From: Andrena cerasifolii
Lineage: Eukaryota; Arthropoda; Insecta; Hymenoptera; Andrenidae
Reading direction: 5' to 3'
Length of the DNA stretch: 64,000 nt
Assembly (NCBI RefSeq): GCF_050908995.1
Contig: NC_135121.1
Location: 13,950,001-14,014,000, forward strand
A program made the position numbers and the translations under genes. Below the pieces are notes generated by a model. That model was given only the letters and a program-made list of their open reading frames with translations. It made no database searches and was not told the DNA's origin. Below, one piece after another: positions 34,897-47,392 of the stretch. Position 1 is the stretch's first letter, and every line of letters starts with the position of its first letter.

Positions 34897-37800
34897 GAAC
34901 AGTTTTATTAAAATTCGATGCACGTTTTAAAAGTAGAATATGTATACTTCAGCAACCTACTCAAAAGTACTATAACAAAGATTCGGTTTCTTCATAATAA
35001 AATATAAACGATGAGCATTCAAATACGCAGATAAACAAAAAATGGGTTCCTAATATGAGACACAGTTTGTTTTTTCATGAAACTTACTTTTTCTTTCTTT
35101 TTTAATAAGCTCGGCATGTGAAATCTATTTCTTCACTACTGTAGTCTTCGTAACTCAAACAGTCTACATAATTTCGGAACTAGCGCCTCTGTGGTAAATA
35201 TTACCCAGTAGCGCCTCGCGCCGAGTTAATCGACTGCAATGCCACTGTGCGGACAAAACAACAAACACACGGTTAGTTAGTAAAGAAACAGCATCGCTAT
35301 GACATTCAAGAGTTCTGTAGCGGAGATAAGCTGGGCGGTCTCGTATTAGGAGAGGTCGTCGTATTCGGCTACTTCACCCTGATTCTCAATTCCTTCAGCT
35401 CTTCCCACCACTAGCGAATCTTATCGCTAGTCGTACACGTTGCGGTAGGTGGGCTTGTTCTTTTCTCCTTTGGTTTTTCGCGCGCCTCGTCCAACCGCGA
35501 ATTGCCGTGGTTCGTGCCACGCCGTACTGTTCCGCCCTGTCTTGTGTATCCTGTAGATTTGCGCCGCTACATGGTTACATCGCTCCATCGCCACATCGCT
35601 ACACCAAGTGCCAAGGATTTCGCGATACACGAACGAGTTTCACCGACCTTGACCATACCGTGCCGCCTGGCGAAGCGGTCGGAGGTGTTTTCTTCGATCG
35701 GTCGATAATCCGTCGTACAGACGCAAAGGTCCGCGCTCCCCGGCGAGTTTCCCGCAGTGTTTCTGCCGACGATCAGAGCCGGGAAACGCGGGTTAGACGG
35801 GTGGATGCGCCGCGTGCGGGACCGGCTTTCGACGAGGTCGCAACATCGGCTGTGCGGCCAGCAAGGTCAGAGACCCGCGATCTGGTTGGCAAGCCATGTG
35901 TACCGGGCGCCCTCGCTGCTCTCAACGTGCACAGCGACGTTTTCCAACGAGTCGACAGCGTTGATGCGCTCATCGTCTCGTCGAGACTCTCCCGACGCCG
36001 AGCGAACCGAAAATCCCGCGAGGCAACGATTACAGCCGACTCTCTTCGCGGAGACTACGAGTTCGTTCGTCCACGTATGTCGTTAAATATCGGAGTTGAC
36101 ATCGTTTGACCCGTCTTCCCGTTGCTCTCGACACTCGGCTCAGGGCTCTCGGCCCTCGGCTCGCAGAGTCTGAGTCACGTCAGTACGAGGCCGTCGCCGT
36201 CGGTACGAGGTCAACGACAAACCGTCCTCCTCGCCTCTGATCGTCGGCCTACGATCCCGTCTCTTTTCGCTCGGCGTCGCTCCTCTTCTTGCTACGCACC
36301 GTTCCTCTTCGTTTTCTCCGTATCTGTCTGCTTTCCCGTCTTTCGACGTCGATGCTATCCCGTTGCTACCGTCCTAACTCCTTCCCAAACAACTTTCTCC
36401 GCAACGGATAATCACTCGCCAGAGACCGTCCGACCGCCGCGCCGGCTGGTGGATTTTTAGGGAATTCACATTCGCTGGACGTTTAGATAAAAGTTTGTTG
36501 GTCTCGTTCAGTAAACATCGCCCGCCCGCCAGCGCGCTCGCGCTGTTGCGATTCCGATCTAATAAGCCATAGACTAGGCACCTATAGGTAGAGGGACGGT
36601 CGATCGGTCAGTTGGTCGATTGATCGAGCGAGGGATCGGAGAGGGCGGACAGGAAAGCGAGCGAGCTGGTGCACGGTCGATGAGCCAGCTATACAGCCAG
36701 CCAGCCGGCCAACCAACCAAGCCAAGCCAAGCCAAGCCAAGCCTCGTTTTCAGCCAGGCACCGAGGCTGCCCCCTGAACCGGATCGCGGCATTAACCTCC
36801 GTCAGCGTTGTAGTATATCGCCGTACGTCCCTGCCTCTCTGCCTTCCGCACCACTACTACGATCAACCGTCGACCCTACCATTACCACCGTGACCGCCAC
36901 CCTCTCCTGCGCATCACCCGCCGTCTCCGCCCCTCACCCTCACCTTCGCCCTCGTCCTTCCTCGCTCTCGCCCTTGTCCGCCCCCGCCTCCCCATGCTCC
37001 TCCATCCTTCTTCCTCCTCCGCTTCGACCACCTTCTCGTCGATGATTCTTCCCATCTGCTCGCGAAGCAACATCCCAACTCTGCCCGGCAATTTCCCACA
37101 GTCCGGCACGGCTTATCCGTGCCGCGACGCAAAAAGTCTATTCTCGACCGCGATAATTCGCGCCGAGACCCGTCGTCCAAAAAAACATGTGCACCGAACG
37201 AAAACGCGCGTACACGCGCACGCATTCTGCTCTCTGAGACCGGGCCAAGAATCCTCGACAACTTGGTCGTTGCATCGTTCGATGTCTAGTGGAATTGTAA
37301 TTTTCCTCGGGGCGACGGAGGGGAACGCGCGGGCGAGCCGCTTCGCGAAAGGCCGTCGAACGGTTTCGTCGTGTCTCCCCCTCGGATCGATATATTCAAG
37401 GACCCGCCGCTGAAAATTTTTCGCTCCCGGAGAAGGGAGCACGCGCGACCAGCGCGTAACGCCGGCAATAACGGGAGAAAGGAACTCCTGCGGCCGGCAA
37501 GGGAAACGACAAGTCGGAGAGAAAAGTGGACGCACGTGAAACACCGTGACGCAGCGGAGATAAGCGAGAGGATGAGAAGCAAAGCGTAAAAGGGTGAGAG
37601 GTTGGCGCGGCGAGGCGAGGCGTCGTGAAACGCGCCGCGACCAGATGGAACGGGAGGAACGGAGAGGAGTAGAGGCGGGATAGGATGAAGCGAGATGGCG
37701 CGATGGACGAGGCGAAGCGAACTCGGGAAAGGTCCGATGCCAGCGAGCAGAGCCGCGCGAGATGGTGGTCGGTGTCGGTGGAAGACCGAACACCGACGGG

Positions 37801-37906
37801 ACCGAGACGCGGCACAGCGAACGACGCAGGACGAAGCCAGTAGACTTGAGTATACTCACGGTTAGGCACGTCGCGCCGTGAAGCATAGAGTACATAGGTA
37901 CTATAT
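34897..37906. other. Non-coding; GC-rich after 35.2 kb
   Basis: 34.9-35.15 kb is AT-rich and unassigned. Beyond this there is GC-rich DNA with several long frames (35507-36109 plus, 37113-37895 minus) of biased composition and no motif. A pentanucleotide repeat of CCAAG units lies at about 36716-36745. Confidence 0.45.
36716..36745. repeat. (CCAAG)n repeat
   Basis: About five tandem CCAAG units after CCAACCAA. Short and pure. Confidence 0.8.
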
Positions 37907-38600
37907 GCGTACATCGGGGTGGCTCTCATTTTCGAATTTTCAATTTTCTTCGCGGCACCCCGCTGAATAGTTCTATATAATTAAAGAAACATCTGTGTAA
38001 AGTTGGAGCCCGATCGGATAACAAGGAAAGGGGCCCCTAGGCCCTTGAACATTTAAATTATTCTACAGCTCGCAAAGTGAATTTTATATAATACCCCCAA
38101 AATTATTGATTATATCAAAAAGTATGTCAAACAAAAGTTGGAGATCCAGACATGGAGCATCTTTTATGTTCTATTACTTTTTCGCGTGCGACGAACGGTT
38201 TTCGAAAGAAGTTCGACAACCTGGAACAAAAATAAACTTTATTGTATTTCAAATTTTGAAAGTTTAGATCTTTCTCGAACACTTTTTATTTGTGATGGCG
38301 AAACAAATTGTGATTTCTATTTTCGAGGACTATTTTTTTTAAAACATTTAAGGGGGTGCATATACTGAGATATGCCCAAAAGATAATTTTTTTCTCCAGA
38401 TTTTCAGTGTTTGATATGTCATAATGTTTCCTGAAAATTTGGGATCGAAATTGGCAAGAATATCGAAGATGTAGACATCAGAAGTGAGGTCAAATGCATT
38501 TTTCTCGAAAACATGATTTTCAAACGTGTTATGCGCGATTACTGAAAAACTATTCAACCGATTCACTTCAAATTTTGCATGGATAACTATTACTCAGCTC

Positions 38601-38820
38601 AGAGCATATACACATGGAGGATGCATGCAATGGGCGAAAATGTAGACGGCGGTAGAAAGAGAAAAATATACACGAGAGACACCCTCTCTCTTTCTAGCGC
38701 CAGGGGCGATAGCGTTTTTTTTTATGTTAGAAAGAGGGGTGTCCCCCATTTATATTTTTCTCTTTCTACCGCCGTCTACATGTTCGCCCATTGCATGCTT
38801 CCTCCGTGTTTATATGCTCT
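38601..38820. repeat. 220-bp near-perfect palindrome
   Basis: Arms of about 80 bp: left begins AGAGCATATACACATGGAGG, right ends TTTATATGCTCT; both contain GTAGACGGCGGTAGAAAGAG or its inverse. The centre is a short unpaired region around TAGCGCCAGGGGCGATAGCG. A transcript across it would fold into one long hairpin. Confidence 0.85.
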
Positions 38821-38822
38821 AA

Positions 38823-38980
38823 CAAGGGAACATCCCGACTCCGGAAATTCAAAAAATTCTGAAACTTTGTGAATATGTAGAGAATTTCCTCTTGATTACA
38901 AGGGAATTTTTGTTTGCTGCCCAAATTCACTCTAAGGGGGTGTAATTGACCCCTGAAAATCCGGTTATTCTCCGATTTTC
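38823..38980. repeat. Family B MITE, copy 5, left half only
   Basis: Starts CAAGGGAACATCCCGA directly after TAA (38820-38822), runs through the family words to CCGGTTATTCTCCGATTTTC and then joins family A sequence with no right arm. A truncated copy. Confidence 0.8.
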
Positions 38981-39283
38981 GAAATTAGAAAACCAGAAAG
39001 TTTTTTTTCCAGTTTTTCGGACTTTTTTCGGAAAACCGTTAGTCGCACGAGAAAAAGTAAAACAACATAAAAGATGCTCCTTGTTTGGATCTACAACTTT
39101 TGTTTGACATATTATTTGATGTAATTAATAACTTGGAGGATATTATATAACATATCTGTGACACTTCGGTGTTCCATTAAGCTTACTAATTTAGTTGTTA
39201 CACACTTAATATCGTTTAAATTGTATGTGTTTGGACTCTGTAAACTGACTGTTTTGTAATTCTTATACTATGGATTTCCCGTA

Positions 39284-39311
39284 TAATTATAATAATTATA
39301 ATAATAATAAT

Positions 39312-39361
<50 letters not shown>
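39284..39361. repeat. (TAA)n microsatellite
   Basis: About 24 units with a few interruptions at the left. A run of G (about 39451-39464) follows shortly after. Confidence 0.9.
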
Positions 39362-39363
<2 letters not shown>

Positions 39364-39529
39364 TCGACTTTGTGAGCTGTTAAATAATTATTTAAATGTT
39401 CAATGGCCAAACTTTACAAAGATATTTTTTTATTACTTGTAACTGTTCTGGGGGGGGGGGGGGGTGCCGCGAAGAAAATCTTGAAAAAAATTTTCACCAA
39501 GAGTAAATAAGAGCCACCCTAGAATACAT

Positions 39530-42322
39530 AGTACATATAGGCGGTGGACGGTGGACGGAAAGCGGCGCAAACAGAATCAATCCGAGTAGAGCATGCTTAG
39601 CAATGGAAAAAACGGGAGAATGAACTTTGTTTTTGCGCTCCAAGGCAACAGCACTCGCAACATTCACCCGAATCTGGTCGTCTTCGAATGCCAATTCGAC
39701 GCCGGCAGAATTGTCCCCACTAAACTGCAGATTCCCGCACTAACTAAATACCCGTAGGTGGGTAAGCAGAACGAGAACTACGACGATTCGCGTTGTCTCC
39801 CGACTAGATCTGCCAGTGTTTTACGGTCAGCTTGTACGCGCCGAGAATTTTACCGGCGCGCGGCGACCCCAGGTGTGTCTGGTCTGGCCCAGTGGAGCGT
39901 GCTCCCGCCTGCCGCGCCGTCATACTCGGCACACAGAGACAGTTTCCCATTCCCATGCGCCTGCACGCCGACGGAAGTACGGTGTCTCCATCGAACCAAC
40001 CAATTATTGGGTTGTGTGTACGTAGTTGGATCGCGCCGCGAGTGTATGTACGCAGTTGGATCGCACCGAGAATCGTAGGCGATCGTACGACCGTTGGGGA
40101 GCCGTTAAATTTTCCGCGCGCGACTACGTAGCGGTGACAGAGAGGCAAAGATAATAATGCTTTCGCTGACCTTGAACGCGTCTCGGCCGAGCGGAGTTTC
40201 GACACGGAACAATAACACTTCGCTCCCGCGATGCTCGACCGTGCGAGCATTGGCGCGCAGTCACGCGACACCCTCGTCCATCATCTTCCTACGATTCACG
40301 CGACGCGACGCATAGAGACGCGTCTCGCCTTTCGTCCACGGATCCCTCGCAACGCCTCTTGCACCGTCTTCACCCTCGATTTCATCCGTCCTCTTAATCT
40401 CGTTCTCCTTGTCGTCGGGCGAAATTTCACGATCTCGGAAATTTCAGTGAAATGTTCTAGGCTCTGCAGCAAGTCGACAGATACACACACGGCCGGTTAA
40501 TTTGAATTCGCGGTTACCGAGGTTACGCCGGAGATTCGCTTCGGCGAGTTGGGTCGATTCTCCTCCAGTAATTCTGTTTCGACCGCACGCCCGTCCCCCC
40601 GCCTATGCACGCACGCACACGTACAATACATGTTCGCACACAATTTTCTATGTTTGTCTCTGCCGCAGGCTTGCTGCCGTCGGCATCCTCGCTTACTTCT
40701 TCCTTGGCTCTTCGATTCGCCACTTTTCTTTCGTTCAAACGTGCAAACCGTCCGAGCGGTGCAACTGGCCGCCCTGCCACCCGATCGCCTCTTCCTCTCG
40801 AGAATCTCGGAGATCCGATCTGTCTGCCGTCCTACCCGGCGATCGTGATCGCCGGGCTTGTAATTACATCGTAATTTATGCGTGTTACGGTGTACGGTCA
40901 GGCTCGCCTGTAACCCTTCGACCATCCTTTTCTCCTCCTCCTCCTCCTCCGCCCCCTCTCTCCTCACCGCAACTGCCCCTCAAACACACGTACGCGTGCA
41001 AGCTCTCTCTCCCCCCCCCTCCCCTCTCCCACTCTCTTTCTCCTTCCACAGCTTACAACTCCATTTCCCGTTAAACCGTCTATGACCAAAGCAGCGAAAT
41101 TCACAACCTTCCTCCGCGGTCTGAAGGTCGGGAATTTCTACGGCGCATTTGAGCTTTCGTCGGACGAGCTTCGCAGACAACTCGTCTGACGAGAGAGTGC
41201 GCGCGCGCCTGCCCGCGACACCTGATAAGATAAAAACGAAACCGTGCAGGCTCATGGCTGATTCACCGATCGCCGTTCGCGGTTGCCACTGCGTAATGCC
41301 GGGTCGTTCCGATCGCATTATCGAGACAAAAAGATCAATCTTATCGCGGTAGATCGATATCGGTCGATACACTTCCGGGCTGACCGCTGCACGCGTTGCG
41401 ACCTTGACGCGAGACTGATACAATTACGAACTAAGTCTTAGGTAGGTGTGCGTACGGCCGCACGAGATATCGGCGTAGGTATACGAGAGTCCGCAATTTT
41501 TATAAAGCGAATCCCGTGATTGCCGACACCAAACATTCCTTGTCTCTCGTGCGTAATGTTCATACTCGTAACGTTCATAACGCTGAAAATGCAAGGAATA
41601 CCCCTCTTCCGTAGACACAGACCGATCTTCCGAGAATTTGGTCTGCCTTAATTATTGCCGGCGGCGGCTCAACTGGCGCGCGCCTGTGTGCGGATGCGTG
41701 TATGTTTGCGCGCGCGCGCGCGCACGTTTACGTTCGCCCACGCGTATTCGAGCGGACGACCATTCGAGTAAGAAGAAGGGCGTACATATTTGATAATATT
41801 ATCATCGACCATCGATCACCGACGAAGCTATTGCAAATCTGTTGCGTTTCACTAACAAGGAGAGTGTTTTAGGTGTCCGCCTCCGATCTTCTTGATTTTT
41901 GGATATGTTATAGAGGACCGAAAAATAAGAAATACGTGTTTTTTAGTTTTCCCCGTTTTCATATTCGGGGGGTGAAAACTGCGTTCTAAGTTAGGGTTGA
42001 AAAATCATTTTTGTGGAATATCTCGAGAACTATTAGAGGTAAATCGATTTTTTGAAAAATTCTAGGTAGGCCTCCCCCCTTAAAGATCGCTGATTTCCGA
42101 CCTTATTCTGCGATCTTTAAGCGTTTATAGTTCAGAGCAACGTTAACCGATTTTTATGAAATTTTAGGCATGTAGGTGTACAACTTACTTCAATTTACAA
42201 ACGAGTTTTTTCAATTTTCACTACAGATTCTCGAAAAAAAATTTAAAAAGCGACATTTACTATTTTTTTTTTTTGCTATTCCGACCAATTGCATTATTTT
42301 TCAAAACGACGAAACACGTCAC
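39530..42322. other. Non-coding DNA without a recognised gene
   Basis: GC-rich to 41.85 kb with biased chance frames on both strands. A (CG)n run lies at 41708-41723. 41860-42320 is AT-rich and transposon-like, beginning near ACTAACAAGGAGAGTG, but no inverted partner was found. Confidence 0.45.
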
Positions 42323-42325
42323 TTA

Positions 42326-42758
42326 CAAGGGGACATCCCGAACCCGGAAATTCGAAAAATTCTGAAACTTTGTGAATATGTAGGGGATTTCCTCCTCATT
42401 ACAACGCAATTTTTGTTTGTTGCCCAAATTTACTCTAAGGGGGTGTAATTGACCGCTGAAAATCCGGTTATTTTCCGATTTTCTATTACAACTCGTGAAC
42501 TGTAAAAAAATAATTTCACCAAATGATAGATCTAATTAAAAAAGTAACTTTTTCTCTTGAAACTTTTTTCCTATCTCTTACAGAACGCGAGTTACAAAAT
42601 AAAATCGGAAAATAGCCGAATTTTCAGGGGTTAATTCCACCCGCTTAGAGTGAATTTGTGCAGCAAACAAAAATTGCGTTGCAATCAGGAGGAAATCCCC
42701 TATATATTCACAAAGTTTCAGAATTTTTTTGAATTTACAGCTTCGGGACCTTCCCCTG
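42326..42758. repeat. PIF/Harbinger-like foldback MITE, family B, copy 3
   Basis: 433 bp, starts CAAGGGGACATCCCGAACCC, ends GGGACCTTCCCCTG, with TTA on both sides (42323-42325 and 42759-42761). Same length as copy 2. Confidence 0.88.
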
Positions 42759-43387
42759 TTAGCTGGACTTAGCGAACTAATCCTTCTAGCTTCTAAAAAA
42801 AAAACTCCTGTGTTTAGACCAATTCTAAAAAAGCGACGCGATTATTAAAAGTTGTAAACTTTCGTCCGCCACTGTGGTTACCTATGTACGTAACATGTTG
42901 CTGGTGAAACGTAGGGAGGGAAATGTAGGGGCAGGTGGAAAAGGCCGTGGCGTCGCAATGATTTCGGTGAATACCGAACCTGTGTTGGTTAAGTATAGGT
43001 GGGTCCGGTTGTCGGGCCCAGTCGGATTCCCTCGGTCCGGATCGGGTCGGGCCCGAATGATCCTGGCCGAGCAAATCGACGCCGGACGCAGGCCACCGTG
43101 CGAGTAACTCGAAACCAGGGACGGGTTGTTACTCTTCTCTATTTTCCTTCGAGCTCCGCTGCTCTTTCCTTTCCCTTTCTTTCCCCTTGAGTTTCGCCTT
43201 GCGAATCCTACGATTTCACATCGAATCATTCCATTTCCTTTCCAGCCTGCCATTGCTCATCGACTAATGTCGTCGCAGCAGTACCATCGTTGGATCGTTG
43301 CGTCACGTGATCGCAAATCGCGACCTCCGATGTTATCTACGAAGTGAAGGCGACGGAGAAAACTGAAGTTACTCAGTCGCAGGGTAA

Positions 43388-43866
43388 AGGACCCAATTAC
43401 TGGCACCTTAAGCTAATTTACTTAAAACAACGAATAAATAAACTATACCATATAATCTACAGCATAGACTATAGGCTGAATTACATAACTCTTTTCGTGC
43501 ACGACTTTACAAAGTTTATTTATTCGTTATTTTAAGTAAAATAGCTTAAGGTGACAGTAATAACCCTTAACTGGTATCTTGGGGTCGCTCGTGACCCCAG
43601 GCACGCAAAGTTCGCTGCAAAATTTTTGGTTGTCTAAGCTTGTAAACTGTTTTTCTAATTAATTTTATAATAACAGTTAAACTTTCTAGGTTTCCATTAT
43701 TTTACACATTACCTAAGAACAAAATATTCATAGAGGTAGATTCAGGGTGAACTTCACAAATTTCTGTGTCCTTTTTTATTCGTGGTCAGCCACGACCCCA
43801 GTATACCAGCCGCGTTTGCCAAAAACAGTGTACCAGTTAAGGGTGAAACGTGAGTAATTGGGCCCG
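43388..43866. repeat. Palindromic element, interrupted by a second one
   Basis: Left GGACCCAATTACTGGCACC pairs with the word AGTAATTGGGCCC near 43853. Arms AATTTACTTAAAACAACGAA and the inverse near 43525 are close to each other. The right side is split by the element at 43564-43843. No coding frame. Confidence 0.65.
43564..43843. repeat. Foldback element inside 43388-43866
   Basis: Begins CCCTTAACTGGTATCTTGGG and ends with the inverse (GTACCAGTTAAGGG). The internal word GGGGTCGCTCGTGACCCC is itself a hairpin. 280 bp, non-coding. Confidence 0.7.
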
Positions 43867-44389
43867 TTCCCCTAGCCCGCTTGAAAATTCCCCAAGAGCG
43901 GAGGATTTTTCCGCTGCGTCGAGCGCGAAGGAACGACCAAACGGGGGAAACGCAGCTGGCAGTGCTGTGACACGCGGCATTACGAGTGCTAATGCACCGA
44001 GGTCACCAGGAAGCCGCTATCTAAGGCACACGCGGTTGCGAGAGTCCGATATCGTTCGCGCTCTTTCTTTGTAGCGAACAGCTGGTCGCGCTGAGTCAGT
44101 GGTACGGCCTTGATTGCGCCGTAGCGGAAGATCGGTGTTGCTTTCGTTGCGTTCGCGTCGTGGTAACGCGACTCGCGTACGCTACGCATCGCTCCGCCGA
44201 GCTGACCGAGAGCTTCCATCTGCGCGCAGTGGTGCACGTGTTCGTCTAGCTCTAGCTCCGGAGCTAGCGCCCAAAACGGGCGACCCGGAACACCGTTCCA
44301 CCGATATGCATCGCGTCCTCCGCGTCTCTACCGATCCCGCCATGGTTTTCTCACGCTCCGTTGCTGTGCTTCGAATCGCACACCCTCTG

Positions 44390-44439
<50 letters not shown>

Positions 44440-45929
44440 CCTCTTTCCCTGGACGATAAACCGTGACCGATACCGGCCCGCTCGAGCGCAAACCACCACC
44501 GAAAGTCGAAACTGCTGCTTTCTTTCAGAGCCCCATTAGCCGCGACGCAGCGAGATTTTCCTACGCGGTGCTCGCCCTGGTTCCGCTTTAGCGTGCAGGG
44601 CGAGGATAGCGTGGAAAATACGTACACACACGCGCAAGTCGCTTGGCTCGATCATCTCTCGTGTTTGCTGGCTCGTCACGTTCCGAACTCGCAACGCGTT
44701 CCACGCGAACCGCAGATAACACCTTCCGAGAAGATTATCGCGCGAGCAATGCAACGAGCCGCCGCTACTCGATACTTCGTTCGAAGCAGAGTTCTATAAG
44801 TAACCGCGGGGGCTGCGCCTTCGCCACTCGATTGAATCCAATCGATTGGTCAACGCTGACCCGGAACCGGTGGAGACGCGTCGCGTCGTCCTCTGGCTGG
44901 GTGATTCCTCGAACGGACCGAAGAGTATCGAAATCTTATGCCGGGGCCGGTGGAAACTGGTGTTCGTCGAGTCGCGAGCACTGCCCGATAACGCGGGTCA
45001 CCGATCGCGGGAGCGGGGCGCGCGCGAGCTGGAACCCCGGCTGGAACGTTTGCGCTGGCTGTGGTTGCGCCTCGTAAATTCCGTCGGCGCGGTCGCGTCG
45101 TCTCATCTCCTTCGGGGGAAAGAGGCGACGCGGGAGCATCGCGTGCACGCGAGGCAAAAGACCTAAAAACCCAGATAACGCGAACAACGTCCGTGGAAGA
45201 CAATAACGATCGGAATGATTCACGGTGTTAGATAAAGCCGGATACACCGTAACTGCGTCTCGTACTTTGCCCTTGCTGCTCCGCTGCCGGGAAACGTCAC
45301 TGCCGCGGACCGAACGTTTCTCGCTCGTTTCGCGCTGAATTTCGAGTTACGCGGCGAACGCGAAGGGAAACGCCTCTACGCCACTTGTCCTCGTTTCCTG
45401 TTTTCTTTCTTCCTCAGCTCCTTCCTTCTAGCCATCTCGCTGCTCCGACTCACGTGGCTATGTAGGTGCCAGCATCACAGCCACGCGATTTACAGCGAAT
45501 TTGCGTAAAGTTTATCGAATATCAAATCACGTGATGCGACAATGTTGCGCGCTTCGTGAGTGACGACTTGTTTATATTATTTTATATTATTTTAAATGAT
45601 TTTACATTACTTTATATTATTTTGTATTATTCCGTATTAGTTTTTTGTATTATTGTTATTTTGTGTGTAATACCATAATCAATCGTTTCACGGTGTCTGG
45701 GACGCAAGGGAACATTGTTTCTGGTAGTGGCCATCAGAATTTCTCGAACAGCGCAATCAGAAACGCAGTCTTAGGCACGCGAAATGTAAGAATTTAGTCA
45801 CTTTTCGTAAGCAAAAATAACACTGATGCGTTATTTGTATGATAATTTCAAGAGGAAGACTTGTTAAAGTGTCATTTCACCACCACTTACCTGCAGTTTC
45901 AACTTTCCATTTATCTTCTAGAGCAGATA
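43867..45929. other. Non-coding DNA without a recognised gene
   Basis: GC-rich to 45.5 kb; a long (CT)n microsatellite lies at about 44387-44445. 45.57-45.66 kb contains several imperfect TTATATTATTTTA-type repeats. No exon recognised. Confidence 0.5.
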
Positions 45930-46246
45930 TAAGGTGAATGTCCCAATTTCTGCTCATGTCCCCGTTTCTGCTCGTTTCGTATTTTTCTTATTATTATATG
46001 CGTCACGTTTGTACAATAGTTGCAACAGAATAATTCTAAATTATTTAAACATTTACGCGAGTGTTGCACGAAATTACTAATAGTTAAACATCTTGAAATA
46101 TCTTTCTTAAATAGTTTTCGAATTGGTTGATTTATTATTAAAGAATTAATCAATTACTCTGCAAATTTTCATCGCAAACAAATTTTGTACACCTTCTTTA
46201 TGACGAGTCACCTCTTAAATCAGCAGAAATTGGAACATTCGCCTTA
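45930..46246. repeat. MITE family D, copy 2 (inverted relative to copy 1)
   Basis: Starts TAAGGTGAATGTCCC, ends GGAACATTCGCCTTA. Its inverse matches 23637-23993 through most of its length. 317 bp, non-coding. Confidence 0.78.
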
Positions 46247-46297
46247 ATACATAAACAAGCGATCGTCCACAACTAGCACGAAGAATTTCACAAGTAA

Positions 46298-46441
46298 GGG
46301 TGCGTTTATGCTGGAGCTGTGATAAACGATCAGAGCGACGATAAGAGCGAGATGACTATATAGATGACCGACGATAACAGCGTCGAGAAAGAAATATTTC
46401 TCTTTCTTCGCTATTATCGCAGCTCCAACATAAACGTACCC
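46298..46441. repeat. PIF/Harbinger-like short MITE
   Basis: 144 bp. Ends GGGTGCGTTTATGCTGGAGC and the inverse GCTCCAACATAAACGTACCC, flanked by TAA on both sides (46295-46297 and 46442-46444). The centre contains a further small palindrome AGAAAGAAATATTTCTCTTT. A different family from B, by its ends. Confidence 0.8.
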
Positions 46442-46444
46442 TAA

Positions 46445-47150
46445 TGCGCTGCTGGAACAAAAACGCCTCTCACTCTATCGCGCTACCTTCGATTAACTAA
46501 TTTTATTCTTTTACCGCAACATAAACTGGAATATCCACGCTGCCTGTCAGTTTTCGTTCCACCTAAATTGAGTCACGCAATTTCGAGTTATGGACAATTG
46601 AAAAAGTATCACGAAGCAACCTCTATCACGGACTTGCCCGAGTTTACCCTACTGTTCTGCGAAATCTCTTACGCATTTCATGCTCATCTGAGAGAAGTGC
46701 AATGAATGATAAATTGATAAAAATGAGATGGAAGGGGAGGAGGCATGAGGTGATGCGACGGGGTGGGGCTGCCTGTGGCGAAGGAGGGGGCTGAAAGGAG
46801 CAATAGCAGGGGGTTAGCGTTTCGTGCGCGGTTAATATCGGTGGTTCTCGTTGCGTAACCACCGCAACAATTGATAAAACGTAGAAAGAAACGTGGACGC
46901 ACAACAAGCAGCTGCTTGTTGTGCTGATCTTCCTTTATCGCGTCATTATTCTATCCTCCCCGTTTGACGCGCGATCCACGATTCGTTGATCGCTGCATTC
47001 TTACGGCCGTTTTCCGTCTTCCCTCTCGAACACGCGTTTCTAACGCACAAACCAGTTGGCGAAACGTGCAATCTGTTGCATTTATTACTTACTTAGTCTA
47101 TTTACTTGTCACCGGCTATAATCGCCCGGTGAACTGTGGTAGGTAGCACA
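46445..47150. other. No feature recognised
   Basis: Mixed composition. Short frames only; a small exact palindrome CAACAAGCAGCTGCTTGTTG lies near 46900. Confidence 0.5.
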
Positions 47151-47392
47151 CAGGGTAAATGTCCCAATTACTGCCAGTGTCTCTGTTACTGCCACTTCAT
47201 TTAGTTTACTTAATAAACAGGCAATGTATAAAGAATAGGGTAAAAAAGAATTTATCATAAAATTGGGACTGCTCTTCTTCTTATTATAGTACATTCTTTA
47301 TATGTCTATTTTTTTATACATTACGTTTTTTTTAAGTGAAATAAATAAAGTGGCAGTAATGGGGACACTGACAGTAAATCTTATCTACCCTG
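47151..47392. repeat. Short foldback element resembling family D ends
   Basis: Starts CAGGGTAAATGTCCCAATTA and ends CTTATCTACCCTG. Arms share TTACTGCCACTT and the inverse AAGTGGCAGTAA. 242 bp, non-coding. Confidence 0.7.

Larger units (their letters stand above)
37915..39521. repeat. hAT-like foldback MITE, family A, copy 3 (interrupted)
   Basis: Left end CGGGGTGGCTCTCATTTTCG, right end AGAGCCACCCTA. Flanks GCGTACAT (37907-37914) and GAATACAT (39522-39529) agree at six of eight positions, in keeping with an old 8-bp duplication. Longer than copy 2 because it contains a separate palindrome (38601-38820), half of a family B element (38823-38980) and a TAA microsatellite. Confidence 0.75.

Noticed and set aside
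35507..36109. 200-codon open frame, plus strand
   Set aside because: The second half looks slightly more protein-like, but there is no motif and overlapping alternative frames are equally open.
37113..37895. 260-codon open frame, minus strand
   Set aside because: Strong Ser/Arg/Pro/Leu bias with repeated RLASPR-like words from CG/GA-rich simple sequence. No family resemblance.
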